A stretch of 64,000 nt of DNA from Anaerorhabdus sp036637135 (lineage in GTDB: Bacteria; Bacillota_I; Bacilli_A; Erysipelotrichales; Erysipelotrichaceae). The stretch is taken from the NCBI RefSeq assembly GCF_036637135.1, contig NZ_JAVWNC010000005.1, positions 1 to 64,000 of the forward strand, read 5' to 3'. Both the position numbers and the translations under genes were made by a program. Below the pieces are notes generated by a model. It saw only the letters and a list, made by a program, of their open reading frames with translations. It was not told the origin of the DNA and did no database searches. Below, piece after piece: positions 27,969-36,439 of the stretch (position 1 is the first letter of the stretch; each line of letters starts with the position of its first letter).

Positions 27969-28805
27969 CTACATTTGACGATTACGAATGTCTTCAAGTA
28001 ATTGAATTAAATTTCCTGATTTCAATTCCAATGAATTAATCATTTCGATTACTTCGTCAAAATGTTTCGTAAGTACCCTATTCGCTTCTTCTATCCCTAA
28101 CAAACTAACACTAGTAGCCTTATGGTTTTCTACATCACTATTACTCTTACCAAGTTCTTGACTGGTTTTAGTAATGTCTAAAATATCATCTTGTATTTGA
28201 AAAGCAAGTCCAAGACGCTCCCCAATTTCTTTCCATAGGTTACAATGAATCTTATCATCAGCTAAAACAGATGCCATCATAAATGCAGCTGCAAATAGCT
28301 TACCCGTTTTATTACGATGTAAACATTCTAACTCTTCCCACGTTACTTCTTTATTTTCATAATTCAGGTCTAATGCTTGTCCTAAAATCATACCATTGAT
28401 TCCAGCACAACTCGCAAGAATTTCAACACATTTAATTTTTTGATCATCACGACAATTTGCTTGACTGATTACATAAAATGCTTCAGTATTCAATCCATCA
28501 CCTGCGAGAATAGCCGTCGCTTCATCAAATTGTACATGACAGGTATTTCTACCTCTTCTTAAAATATCATCATCCATTGCAGGTAAATCATCATGTATTA
28601 ATGAATACGTATGAATCATTTCTAAAGCACATGCAAAAGGTATACCCACTGTTTCATCAACACCATATGCTTTACACGTTTCAAACAAAAGTAAAGGTCT
28701 TAATCGTTTACCACCTGCAAGTAAAGAATAATTCATTGCATCTAATACTTTTGAAGATTCACAATTCTCTAACGCTTTTTCAAGTTCAAGTTCTATGAGT
28801 TTCAT
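27969..28805 (-). CDS. ispA: Polyprenyl (geranyl/farnesyl) diphosphate synthase
   Basis: Short-chain trans-prenyl transferase of 278 residues making geranyl or farnesyl diphosphate. GGKRLRPLL, the first Asp-rich motif DDLPAMDDD, and the second FQIQDDILD are intact; the residues before the first motif (ALEMIHTYSLIHDD) lack bulky aromatic blocks directly four to five residues upstream except Tyr, consistent with C15 products in the FPP group. ATGA overlap with xseB. Confidence 0.92.
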   Translation of the reverse strand: MKLIELELEKALENCESSKVLDAMNYSLLAGGKRLRPLLLFETCKAYGVDETVGIPFACALEMIHTYSLIHDDLPAMDDDILRRGRNTCHVQFDEATAILAGDGLNTEAFYVISQANCRDDQKIKCVEILASCAGINGMILGQALDLNYENKEVTWEELECLHRNKTGKLFAAAFMMASVLADDKIHCNLWKEIGERLGLAFQIQDDILDITKTSQELGKSNSDVENHKATSVSLLGIEEANRVLTKHFDEVIEMINSLELKSGNLIQLLEDIRNRQM

Positions 28806-29002
28806 TCTTCTACCTTCTTACTCGCTAAGTCATCAATCTTCTTCTCAAATCCCTTGAGTTGTTGATCACATTCTTTTACAAGAGCTAATCCTTCTTCAAA
28901 TAACTTGATTGTATCATCCAAAGGTTGATCATTCTTTTCAAGTAGTTCTACAATATCATTTAATCTTTCCATAGATTGTTCAAATGTCTTCTTAGTTGCC
29001 AT
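28802..29002 (-). CDS. xseB: Exodeoxyribonuclease VII small subunit
   Basis: A 66-residue helical protein forming the small subunit of exonuclease VII with XseA. KKTFEQSMERLNDIVELLEK and the LFEEGLALVKECDQQL block match the family. It overlaps xseA by 11 bases and ispA by four, the expected arrangement. Confidence 0.92.
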   Translation of the reverse strand: MATKKTFEQSMERLNDIVELLEKNDQPLDDTIKLFEEGLALVKECDQQLKGFEKKIDDLASKKVEE

Positions 29003-30329
29003 TGTTTGTCTCCTTTCGGTTAACCCGTGTAATTATTTCTCCATCGGTTAATCTTATTTTCACTTCATCATCCATCTTCACTTGTGAAACAGAAGTAATA
29101 ATACCTGAAGTAGTTGATGCAATTGCATATCCTCTTTTTAAAACATTAAGTGGTGAATAAGCATCCAACAAATGAATCATACTCGCCATGTTTTTCTTTT
29201 CTCGTTGTATACGTTCTATTACATTTTGATTCATTTGTTGCGTATAATGTCCCAAATCAATTTCAACTTGATGCAATCTCTTTGACACAAGTGTTTTAAA
29301 CGCTTGTGAAATTTGATCAAGTTCGATTCGTTTCTTTTGAGATATAAATGTTGAAACCTGTAACCGATTGGATGCATAATCCAACTTCATTTGTCGTTGA
29401 TCAACAAGTGATTTAGGAATTTGATACCAGGGCATGTTCTTGAATCGATCAAGCCTAGCTCTTTCAAATTCAACATCACTTCTACTTTGTTTAATTAATG
29501 TTTGTTTGATAAGTGCTAAAGTTTGTATAACCTCATCTTTATCTGGTGTTGCGAGTTCGCAAGCACCGGTCGGTGTTGGTGCTCGACAATCTGATACATA
29601 ATCAACAATTGTGGTGTCCACTTCATGACCAACACCTGTAATAATTGGAATCGAATAATTATAAATACATTTTGCGAGATTTTCATCATTGAAAGCCCAA
29701 AGATCTTCAATAGATCCTCCACCCCGCACCAATAACACAACATCCACATCTTTTGATTCCATTTGTCTTAATGCTTCGATAATTTGTTGACTAGCTGCCT
29801 CTCCTTGCACTAAAGTATTAATTTCAATGAGCTTTGCTATGGGCCAACGGCGATACAGTGTAGAGACAACATCTTCTCTTGCCGCTGTATTCTTTCCTGT
29901 AATTAATCCAATTCGCATTGGATATTTAGGAATACTTACTTTGTGATTTTCATCAAAATATCCCTCTTCAAATAACTTCTTTTTCAAAAGTTCAAATTGA
30001 ATATGTAAATCTCCAATACCATCTAACTTAATTCCAGTAACATACAGTTGCAGTTGTCCGCTTGATTCAAATACTGAAGTATTCGCTTGAACAATGACTT
30101 GATCACCGTCTTTAGGAAGGTATTTACTACGAGAAGCACTCGATGCAAACATCACACAACTTAAGCGTGATGCTTCATCTTTTATTGTAAAATACCAATG
30201 TCCACTACGATGATGTACAAAGTTACTAATTTCCCCACAAACTAGGATACGTTGTAAATAGTTATCTTGATCAATCTTTGATTTCAAGTAACTGACAAGT
30301 GTACTAACTTTTACAACAGCCTGACTCAT
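28992..30329 (-). CDS. xseA: Exodeoxyribonuclease VII large subunit
   Basis: Catalytic subunit degrading single-stranded DNA from both ends. The 445-residue protein has an N-terminal OB fold (about 1-100, with CGEISNFVHHRSGHWYFTIKD), the catalytic core with RIGLITGKNTAAREDVVSTLYRR and VVLLVRGGGSIEDLWAFNDE, GVGHEVDTTIVDYVSDCRAPTPT, a coiled-coil region (about 270-390), and a C-terminal tail (LKRGYAIAS). It overlaps nusB by four bases. Confidence 0.95.
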   Translation of the reverse strand: MSQAVVKVSTLVSYLKSKIDQDNYLQRILVCGEISNFVHHRSGHWYFTIKDEASRLSCVMFASSASRSKYLPKDGDQVIVQANTSVFESSGQLQLYVTGIKLDGIGDLHIQFELLKKKLFEEGYFDENHKVSIPKYPMRIGLITGKNTAAREDVVSTLYRRWPIAKLIEINTLVQGEAASQQIIEALRQMESKDVDVVLLVRGGGSIEDLWAFNDENLAKCIYNYSIPIITGVGHEVDTTIVDYVSDCRAPTPTGACELATPDKDEVIQTLALIKQTLIKQSRSDVEFERARLDRFKNMPWYQIPKSLVDQRQMKLDYASNRLQVSTFISQKKRIELDQISQAFKTLVSKRLHQVEIDLGHYTQQMNQNVIERIQREKKNMASMIHLLDAYSPLNVLKRGYAIASTTSGIITSVSQVKMDDEVKIRLTDGEIITRVNRKETNNGN

Positions 30330-30703
30330 AGTCTGTCCAATACTCCGTTGATTAGTTTATACGCATTATCATCCCCGTATTTTTTCGCAAGTAAAACAGC
30401 TTCATTGATAATAACTGGAGTCTCTGCAATTTGACGGTCAAATTCTGTACAGGCAATTAATAAAATTGCTTGTTCAATGTAACCTAAACGATCAAATGTC
30501 CACTCATCCAATACATTATTAATGTAACCAATATAACGCTCTTTATTTTCAAAACTATTAAAAATCAGTGTTTGTGAAAACTCACTGACTTCCTTAACTG
30601 GTACTAGGTAAATATCCTCTACAATCCCTGATAAATCTCGATGAGTTAATAACTCTTGGTAAAGACAAATCATTGATTTTTCTCTTTCAATATGACGATC
30701 CAT
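30326..30703 (-). CDS. nusB: Transcription antitermination factor NusB
   Basis: All-helical 125-residue factor binding boxA RNA with NusE during rRNA transcription. The C-terminal signature is clear: AILLIACTEF then PVIINEAVLLAKKYGDDNAYKLINGVLD. The first 40 residues are less typical than Bacillus NusB. It opens the long minus-strand run; GGAGG precedes ATG 30703. A TAAAAT box lies about 25 bases upstream, without a good -35. Confidence 0.9.
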   Translation of the reverse strand: MDRHIEREKSMICLYQELLTHRDLSGIVEDIYLVPVKEVSEFSQTLIFNSFENKERYIGYINNVLDEWTFDRLGYIEQAILLIACTEFDRQIAETPVIINEAVLLAKKYGDDNAYKLINGVLDRL

Positions 30704-30783
30704 TTTAGTCCTCCATGCATGTCTATTTTACCATGAAAACGCGAAGTATTATACACCTATTTCTTGTGAATCATCACATATTG

Positions 30784-30812
30784 TTGCATAGTATTTGTTA
30801 AAAGTTTATCAT
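30784..30812 (+). promoter_or_regulatory. Candidate promoter of DUF5662 gene
   Basis: TTGCAT (30784-30789) and TATCAT (30807-30812) with a 17-base spacer, 28 bases before the ATG; AAGGAG ribosome-binding site follows. Confidence 0.45.
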
Positions 30813-30840
30813 TATATTTAAAGTTGAAAGGAGTGCGGCT

Positions 30841-31386
30841 ATGAGAAGAAAAATTACCCTCAAAAACAGCTACAATCATTTCATGACAATTACTCGTCAT
30901 AAAATCAAAGTTACTCGCCTTTGTTTCAAGATGGGGCTATATAAACAAGGTTTATTACATGATTTATCTAAGTATAGTTGGGTTGAGTTTTCCAGCGGTG
31001 CCCGTTATTATCAAGGATATCGCTCACCAATTGATGCAGAAAAGGAAGATATTGGCTATTCTTTAGGTTGGTTGCACCATAAGGGAAAAAATAAACATCA
31101 CTGGGAGTATTGGCTCGATAAGAACAAGACTGGGGTATTCCCTATTGAAGTTCCATTTAATTATGTACAAGAGATGATATGTGATCGAATTGCTGCTTGT
31201 ATGATTTATAAAGGTAAGGACTACACACAAAGCACTGCTTATGATTACTTTATGAATGGAACCGACCGACTATATATGCACCCAAATACCGCAAAGAAAA
31301 TCGAAGAATTATTAACACTAGTCAAAGAATACTCTCTTGATGAAGCATTTAAAAAGATAAAAAATATGAGAAATGATGAATATTAG
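30841..31386 (+). CDS. DUF5662 family protein
   Basis: A 181-residue protein of the DUF5662 family, function not established. Its conserved features are many His and Asp residues in the first half: HFMTITRHKIKV, the GLLHDLSKYS motif (about 37-46), a LGWLHHKGKNKHHWEYW block (about 75-91) and YVQEMICDRIAACMIYKG. The HD-like LLHDLSK plus the HH and DR positions suggest a helical metal-binding fold related to HD domains; that is inference. It is a single-gene unit, convergent with the nucleotidyltransferase gene. Confidence 0.8.
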   Translation: MRRKITLKNSYNHFMTITRHKIKVTRLCFKMGLYKQGLLHDLSKYSWVEFSSGARYYQGYRSPIDAEKEDIGYSLGWLHHKGKNKHHWEYWLDKNKTGVFPIEVPFNYVQEMICDRIAACMIYKGKDYTQSTAYDYFMNGTDRLYMHPNTAKKIEELLTLVKEYSLDEAFKKIKNMRNDEY

Positions 31387-31433
31387 AATTAGTCATGAAC
31401 AAAATAAATCAAATTATTATCATAATAAACAAA

Positions 31434-31462
31434 AGAAAACGATTATGGTTATCCCATAATCG
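31434..31462 (-). terminator. Terminator downstream of nucleotidyltransferase gene
   Basis: CGATTATGG (31440-31448) and CCATAATCG (31454-31462) form a perfect 9-bp stem; read on the minus strand it is followed by TTTTCTTTTG. It would end transcripts from the minus-strand genes. Confidence 0.7.
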
Positions 31463-31487
31463 AATTAAACTAAACAAATTAATATTC

Positions 31488-31518
31488 AAACCCGTTATTC
31501 AAAGAAGCGGGTTTTTAT
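31488..31518 (+). terminator. Terminator downstream of DUF5662 gene
   Basis: AAACCCG (31488-31494) pairs with CGGGTTT (31508-31514), followed by a T run on the plus strand. It reaches into the last codons of the convergent gene. Confidence 0.65.
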
Positions 31519-32123
31519 ATGATTGAGCGAAGATATTGAATCCAACAACTTAATTCATCCATGTTGAATGATATAAGAGCATTTTGGTATAAAGTATAAA
31601 CTTCTAAATTTCTTTTTTTAAGAAGTTCCAAGGATTTCTTTGGACCAAAATAGTATTCACCAATACAATCAAAATATATTTTCAAACTATCCACAAGAAC
31701 CCAGTGCCAACGATAAAAACCTTCAGCATCATTTCTTTTCGCTCTTTCAAGCATCTTTTCACACCATGTAACCAAATGTTCTAACTCCTGTTTATCTACT
31801 TTGGGAAAGTTATCAATGTATTCAAGCACTTTTTGTTTCATCATAGTTGCATACCCATTTTTATCTAAAATAACATTACCATCAAATATCATCACAAAGT
31901 CTTCAGGATTAAACTTAAGTTTCAGCTCATCTAGTTGATAAATAAAAACATCCAACAATGTATTATCGACAATGGAATTATCGTAAGGAACACAAGTTTC
32001 TTTTGTGACAACCAAAGCATCAAAGTCACTATTACTATCCTGTGTATTATTCGCAAAAGAACCATAAACAATAATGGCTTCAGGATTATATTTATCATTT
32101 AAATATTGGATAATTTTCTCCAC
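31515..32123 (-). CDS. Nucleotidyltransferase domain protein
   Basis: A 202-residue protein with an N-terminal MNT/KNT-type nucleotidyltransferase domain: VYGSFANNTQDSNSDFD carries the GS(x)nSDxD catalytic signature (about 20-37), and DVFIYQ supplies a third possible carboxylate. The C-terminal part (about 95-202) is helical, with a WHWVLVDSLKIYFD stretch as in aminoglycoside-type adenylyltransferases and their relatives. Substrate unknown; antibiotic, tRNA or protein AMPylation are all possible. Start is GTG 32123 with GAGGT six bases upstream. It follows ABC-F by 12 bases. Confidence 0.75.
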   Translation of the reverse strand: MEKIIQYLNDKYNPEAIIVYGSFANNTQDSNSDFDALVVTKETCVPYDNSIVDNTLLDVFIYQLDELKLKFNPEDFVMIFDGNVILDKNGYATMMKQKVLEYIDNFPKVDKQELEHLVTWCEKMLERAKRNDAEGFYRWHWVLVDSLKIYFDCIGEYYFGPKKSLELLKKRNLEVYTLYQNALISFNMDELSCWIQYLRSII

Positions 32124-32135
32124 ATTAATACCTCT

Positions 32136-33686
32136 TTATACACTTAAACTATATTGTGCTAAATTCCATACCTCATCCACCACATCTTCGTAAAACTCGC
32201 GTTCATGGCATACCAATAAAATTGATCCTTTGTATTCTTTCAATGCTTTTTTTAGTTCATCTTTTGCATCTTGATCCAAGTGATTGGTAGGTTCATCTAA
32301 TACTAAAATATTACAAGGACGATTTAAAATTTTACATAATCTAAGCTTCGCTTGTTCACCACCTGACAAAACATTGACCTTACTTTCAATTTGTTCTGTT
32401 GTTAATCCACATCGAGCTAATGCACTACGAATTTCATATTGAGTATACGCAGGAAAATCATCCCATAAATCATCAATACATGACTTTGTCGATTTTGGCG
32501 CTTCTTGTTCAAAGTACCCTACTTCAAGATTATCACCTAAGTGTGTATTGCCGGAAATTGCAGGTATAATGCCTAAGAAACTTTTTAATAATGTAGATTT
32601 CCCTAATCCATTTGCACCAATCACAGCTATTTTCTTACCTTTTTCCAGTATTAAATTCATTGGAATCGATAACGCTGAATCATATCCTATTACTAAATCT
32701 GTCGCTTCAAATATGTTTTTACCTGGTGTTTTACCCATCATAAAATTAAATGTTGGTTTTGGTTTTTCACCTTTCAGTGTAATACGTTCCATTTTATCAA
32801 GTTTTTTCGCTCTAGAATTTGCCATACCTCGTGTTGCAACTCTAGCTTTATTACGTGCAACAAAATCTTCTAACTTTTCAATTTCTTTTTGTTGCCTTTC
32901 ATAGGCTGCTTCTAATTGTTTTTGATTGATTTCATAAATACGTTCAAATTCATCATAATTACCCACATATCGTGTCAAACTACAATTATCTACATGATAA
33001 ATAATATTTACTACATCATTTAAAAAAGGAATGTCATGTGAGATTAAAATGAATGCATTTTCATAGTTTCTTAAATAGTTTTTTAACCAATCAATATGTT
33101 CTTCATCTAAATAGTTTGTTGGTTCATCCAAGAGTAATATATCCGGTTTCTCTAAAAGTAGTTTCCCCAATAAAACTTTACTTCTTTGTCCACCACTCAA
33201 TTCATTTACAAATTTATCTAACCCAATATCATTTAGACCTATCGCATTTGCGACTTCTTCTACTTTCGCATCGATTAGATAAAAATCGTGATGTTCCATG
33301 ATATCTTGCATCTCTCCGATTTCTTCTAACATTTGAGTCATTTCATCTTCTGTACAATCGCTCATTTTCATGTAATAGTCATTAATTTTAGCTTCCATAT
33401 CAAATAAGTAATCATAAGCTTTCTTCAAAGTATCACGAATGGTATTTCCTTCATGTAGACTCGCATTTTGATCTAAATATCCAACACTGACTTTACTACT
33501 CCATACTATTTTACCCTCATCTGGATCCAATGTATTCGTAATGATTTTCATAAAGGTACTCTTGCCTTCACCATTTGCACCAATTAAACCGATATGTTCT
33601 CCCGCTAATAGTCGAAAAGAAACATCTTCAAATATCTCTCGTCCACCATAGCTATGGGTTAAATTTTCTACTGATAATATGCTCAT
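32136..33686 (-). CDS. ABC-F family ATPase
   Basis: Soluble twin-ABC protein of 516 residues, a translation factor of the ABC-F type that can act on the ribosomal E site. First domain: GANGEGKST, LSGGQRSKVLLGKLLL, LLLDEPTNYLD; second: GANGLGKST, LSGGEQAKLRL, LVLDEPTNHLD. The interdomain linker with basic ARVATRGMANSRAKKLDKM corresponds to the P-site tRNA interaction motif. No membrane domain is encoded nearby, as expected. YbiT-like by overall look; a role in antibiotic protection cannot be read from sequence. I start at ATG 33686 with GGAGAG upstream, not the 11-residue longer frame. Candidate promoter TTGTTT-17-TAAACT just upstream. Confidence 0.9.
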   Translation of the reverse strand: MSILSVENLTHSYGGREIFEDVSFRLLAGEHIGLIGANGEGKSTFMKIITNTLDPDEGKIVWSSKVSVGYLDQNASLHEGNTIRDTLKKAYDYLFDMEAKINDYYMKMSDCTEDEMTQMLEEIGEMQDIMEHHDFYLIDAKVEEVANAIGLNDIGLDKFVNELSGGQRSKVLLGKLLLEKPDILLLDEPTNYLDEEHIDWLKNYLRNYENAFILISHDIPFLNDVVNIIYHVDNCSLTRYVGNYDEFERIYEINQKQLEAAYERQQKEIEKLEDFVARNKARVATRGMANSRAKKLDKMERITLKGEKPKPTFNFMMGKTPGKNIFEATDLVIGYDSALSIPMNLILEKGKKIAVIGANGLGKSTLLKSFLGIIPAISGNTHLGDNLEVGYFEQEAPKSTKSCIDDLWDDFPAYTQYEIRSALARCGLTTEQIESKVNVLSGGEQAKLRLCKILNRPCNILVLDEPTNHLDQDAKDELKKALKEYKGSILLVCHEREFYEDVVDEVWNLAQYSLSV

Positions 33687-33734
33687 AAAATCTCTCCATT
33701 TCCTATATAGTTTACACAATGAAATAAGCTAAAA

Positions 33735-33764
33735 CAAGTCAATATTATAAAACATACTGACTTG
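33735..33764 (-). terminator. Terminator downstream of phosphoesterase gene
   Basis: On the minus strand CAAGTCAGTAT pairs with ATATTGACTTG (one G-T pair) around an 8-base loop, followed by TTTTAG. Confidence 0.65.
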
Positions 33765-33765
33765 C

Positions 33766-34602
33766 TTAATTACTTTTTAAGAGTATTTCTACTATTTCTG
33801 GTGAATCATTTACTCGTAAAGGAAATGAACTTCTTCCCAATCCCTTACTAATAATCATAACTGTGTTCTCTTTTACAAACAATCCAGCATCATATTTGGG
33901 AAAGAATCCTTGATGAGGTGCAATCACACCCCCAACAAACGGAATCCGTATTTGACCTCCATGGGTATGACCACACAATACTAAATTAATTTTATGTTCC
34001 ACAAAAGTTTCAAAGAATTCTGGGCGATGAATTAGTAAAATAGTATAGCTATCATCGGTTTTTAATTTCTCTAATTCTTGTAAAACTGCTACGTTCTCTG
34101 CGTGATATCCATTATTCTTTGATATGAAATGCGGATCATCTATACCCATCAACTCAATTGATTCACTCTCTCTTTGAAATTTAACACTTTGATTTCTTAA
34201 TACAGTAACACCAATTTCCTTTAATTTAGCTTCAAATTCAGGATATATAGAAACACGATATTCATGATTTCCATTTACGTAATACGTCGGTGCTATTTTA
34301 ACTAATTGTTGAGCTACTTGTATTGCTTCATTGATATCTGTTCGTCTTGAATCAATCATATCTCCACTTATAAATATTACATCTGGTTTAGTTACCTTTA
34401 CTTGGTCATAAAATTTTGTTGTATTACAATAAGCTTCATTGTGTATATCTGTAAGTAATGTAATACGAAAATCATCAAATGATTTTGGTAACTCGTGTTT
34501 TTGTATAACGTATTTTGTAATTTGTATTCGATGGTTATTCACGATGGATACAATCAAAATGATACTCATTGCAATTATGATTCCAACTAATAAATAGATC
34601 AT
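33766..34602 (-). CDS. Membrane-anchored metallophosphoesterase, YkuE-like
   Basis: A 278-residue calcineurin-like phosphoesterase with an N-terminal transmembrane helix (about 1-22). The two-metal site is complete: LLTDIHN, ISGDMIDSR, YVNGNHEYR, a His in ILLIHRPEF and GHTHGGQIRIP. Bacterial relatives include YkuE and LpxH-like phosphoesterases; substrate unknown. I start at ATG 34602 because GAGAGG ends six bases before it, rather than at the upstream in-frame starts. It lies 59 bases beyond ridA, from which a terminator partly separates it. Confidence 0.85.
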   Translation of the reverse strand: MIYLLVGIIIAMSIILIVSIVNNHRIQITKYVIQKHELPKSFDDFRITLLTDIHNEAYCNTTKFYDQVKVTKPDVIFISGDMIDSRRTDINEAIQVAQQLVKIAPTYYVNGNHEYRVSIYPEFEAKLKEIGVTVLRNQSVKFQRESESIELMGIDDPHFISKNNGYHAENVAVLQELEKLKTDDSYTILLIHRPEFFETFVEHKINLVLCGHTHGGQIRIPFVGGVIAPHQGFFPKYDAGLFVKENTVMIISKGLGRSSFPLRVNDSPEIVEILLKSN

Positions 34603-34644
34603 ATTCATCCTCTCTTTCTTTCCTAATACTACTTGATATGCAAA

Positions 34645-34675
34645 CAAAAAGAAAGATGCGGTTATTTACCGCATC
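34645..34675 (-). terminator. Terminator overlapping the ridA stop codon
   Basis: Minus strand GATGCGG (34675-34669) pairs with CCGCATC (34661-34655) around TAAATAA, followed by TTTCTTTTTG. The stop codon of ridA (34664-34662) is in the loop. Confidence 0.7.
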
Positions 34676-35186
34676 CACAATCTTCACATTCATCATCGCC
34701 ACAGCCACAATCGTCGCCATCGCAACCACAATCTTCGCCATGACAACCTTCACCACCACAGCTACCATTACATCCACCATGTGACATTTGTTTTTCATAC
34801 ACAAGGGTATCGATTACTGTACATTCAATTTCAATTTTAGCTCCTTTTGGAAGTGCTGCAACTTGAACTGTTGAACGAGCTGGGAATGGTTCATTGAAGT
34901 AAACTGCATAAATTTGATTCATTGCATCAAATTCAGATAAGTCTGTCATAAATACAGTTGTTTTTACAACATGACGAGTTTCAAGATTCATTTCTGCAAG
35001 TACTGCTTCAATGTTCTTTAAAACTTGTTGAGTTTGTTCTTGAATTCCTCCTGGAACAATTTCACCAGTTGAAGGATCCATTGGAATTTGGCCTGATAAA
35101 TAAACGAAATCTCCTAGCTTAATAGCTTGAGAATAAGGTCCTAGTGCTTTAGGTGCATTAGGAGATGAAATAGCTTGAGTAAACAT
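34662..35186 (-). CDS. ridA: RidA family enamine/imine deaminase with Cys-rich tail
   Basis: RidA hydrolyses reactive enamine/imine intermediates such as 2-aminoacrylate made by PLP enzymes. Residues 1-130 are a normal RidA: ALGPYSQAIK, FVYLSGQIPMDP, the active-site Arg in FPARSTVQVAALPKGAKIEIECTVID. The protein continues for about 40 residues with a very unusual tail rich in Cys, Gly, Asp and His (HGGCNGSCGG then repeated DCGCDGDD-like units), 9 or more cysteines. RidA proteins are normally about 125-130 residues. The tail may bind metal; that is inference. AGGAGG precedes ATG 35186. Confidence 0.92.
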   Translation of the reverse strand: MFTQAISSPNAPKALGPYSQAIKLGDFVYLSGQIPMDPSTGEIVPGGIQEQTQQVLKNIEAVLAEMNLETRHVVKTTVFMTDLSEFDAMNQIYAVYFNEPFPARSTVQVAALPKGAKIEIECTVIDTLVYEKQMSHGGCNGSCGGEGCHGEDCGCDGDDCGCGDDECEDCGCGK

Positions 35187-35203
35187 GATACTCCTCCTTT
35201 ATA

Positions 35204-35377
35204 TTAATAGAAATCTGTTCTTGAATCATCTGTATCTTCTTGATAGTAATCAGATTCAAGTTGTTGCATCTTGTGCGCATGGTGCTTCACAAAGATTGAA
35301 TATGTGATAAATAAACCATACAAAAGTGTAACAATTAAAAAGGCTACCGACAAAAAATCATTAATGTTTTCTATCAT
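35204..35377 (-). CDS. Small single-pass membrane protein
   Basis: A 57-residue protein I do not recognise: short acidic N-terminus, one transmembrane helix (about 8-30, LSVAFLIVTLLYGLFITYSIF), a His/Lys segment (KHHAHKMQQ) and an acidic, Tyr-rich tail (SDYYQEDTDDSRTDFY). I start at ATG 35377 with AGGTGAGG just upstream; a GTG start three codons earlier is possible but overlaps that ribosome-binding site. It lies 17 bases before ridA and 59 after the ECF gene. Confidence 0.6.
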   Translation of the reverse strand: MIENINDFLSVAFLIVTLLYGLFITYSIFVKHHAHKMQQLESDYYQEDTDDSRTDFY

Positions 35378-35436
35378 AATCCTCACCTCTCCTTGATATT
35401 ATATGAAATCTCAAATCGTTTGTCTAATATAACACA

Positions 35437-35937
35437 TTATAATACTTTTTTTAGTCTTGTCACTAGTATTGGAATAAGAACCAATTGGAATACAATGGCT
35501 ACTGCCCCTGAAACAAAATTAGAAGTAAGTAGTGTCCACCATTGATTCATGGATGTAAAGCCCAATAATAGACTTTGTACTATGGAGAACATCACTCTAC
35601 CTGATACAATGGCTAAAATCAAAGCAAAATAAACATTCATTTTTTTTGATAGTAATCCACTCATTAACCCATATGTACCAATTTCAAATGCCATTGATAC
35701 TCCCATTGGAACAAGTGGTGGCATAGCTGTAAGAATACTACTTAATAAAGGTAGAATAACTCCTACTAGTAACCCATAAGGTCCCCCGAGTAGAAATCCT
35801 GCGAAAAATGCAGGCAAATGTAATGGCGATAATAATTTCGAAACCTCCGGTCCAAATAAATGGAATACCTTTGGTAATACAAGACCGATCGCAAGTAATA
35901 CTGCCGCAATCGCTATTTTTTTTGTTGTTTTATTCAT
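35437..35937 (-). CDS. ECF transporter S component, substrate unknown
   Basis: A 166-residue, six-helix hydrophobic protein of the energy-coupling-factor S-component type that binds a vitamin or similar substrate and works with a shared EcfAA'T module located elsewhere. The N-terminal AIAAVLLAIGLVLP helix contains the small-residue pattern used to contact EcfT; HLPAFFAGFLLGGPYGLLVGVILPLLSS is typical of the ECF_trnsprt family. The gene overlaps trmL by eight bases. No vitamin-biosynthesis gene or riboswitch adjoins it to suggest the substrate. Confidence 0.8.
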   Translation of the reverse strand: MNKTTKKIAIAAVLLAIGLVLPKVFHLFGPEVSKLLSPLHLPAFFAGFLLGGPYGLLVGVILPLLSSILTAMPPLVPMGVSMAFEIGTYGLMSGLLSKKMNVYFALILAIVSGRVMFSIVQSLLLGFTSMNQWWTLLTSNFVSGAVAIVFQLVLIPILVTRLKKVL

Positions 35938-36439
35938 GTTCTAACCAATCTTCTCCTTTGATGACTTCTACCGGACTTAGTCCTGGATAATCCAACTGTC
36001 TTAAGACTTCATAAACACAAATCGCAACACAATTTGATAGATTTAGACTTCTCGCATCTTCTACCATAGGTAGACGCGCACAATATGCTAAATGATGTTT
36101 TAAAATTTCTTTAGGGATTCCTGTGCTTTCTTTACCAAAAACAAGATAAATATCCCCTTCAACCTCTTTATAGTCAAACATCGTTGGACTCTTTCTACCA
36201 TAACGTGTTATGTAGAAATAAGTTCCATCATTTTTATCACAAAACTCAGCCCAATTTTTGTAAGTATGAACTTCTAGTTTATCACGATAATCCATTCCTG
36301 AGCGCCGCAGGTGTTTCTCATCTAATGAAAATCCTAGTGGTTCAATTAGGTGTAATTGGCAATTACTTGCCATGCAGGTACGCATAATATTACCAGTATT
36401 TTGTGGTATTTCAGGTTCAAACAAGACTACATGAATCAT
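35930..36439 (-). CDS. trmL: tRNA (cytidine/uridine-34 2'-O) methyltransferase TrmL-like
   Basis: A 169-residue SPOUT methyltransferase that 2'-O-methylates the wobble base of tRNA-Leu. Family motifs: NTGNIMRTCMASNC near the start, LVFGKESTGIPKEIL (motif 2), and the knot motif RSLNLSNCVAICVYE (motif 3). I use ATG 36439, eight bases after GAGGAGG, which gives the standard N-terminus MIHVVLFEPEIPQNTGN; a longer in-frame start adds 12 atypical residues. It overlaps the lit-like gene by four bases. Confidence 0.93.
   Translation of the reverse strand: MIHVVLFEPEIPQNTGNIMRTCMASNCQLHLIEPLGFSLDEKHLRRSGMDYRDKLEVHTYKNWAEFCDKNDGTYFYITRYGRKSPTMFDYKEVEGDIYLVFGKESTGIPKEILKHHLAYCARLPMVEDARSLNLSNCVAICVYEVLRQLDYPGLSPVEVIKGEDWLEHE

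Noticed and set aside
34535..34804. 89-codon frame on the minus strand overlapping the ridA tail and phosphoesterase start
   Set aside because: Shifted-frame shadow of the Cys-rich repeat; Val/Met-rich low-complexity translation with no ribosome-binding site.
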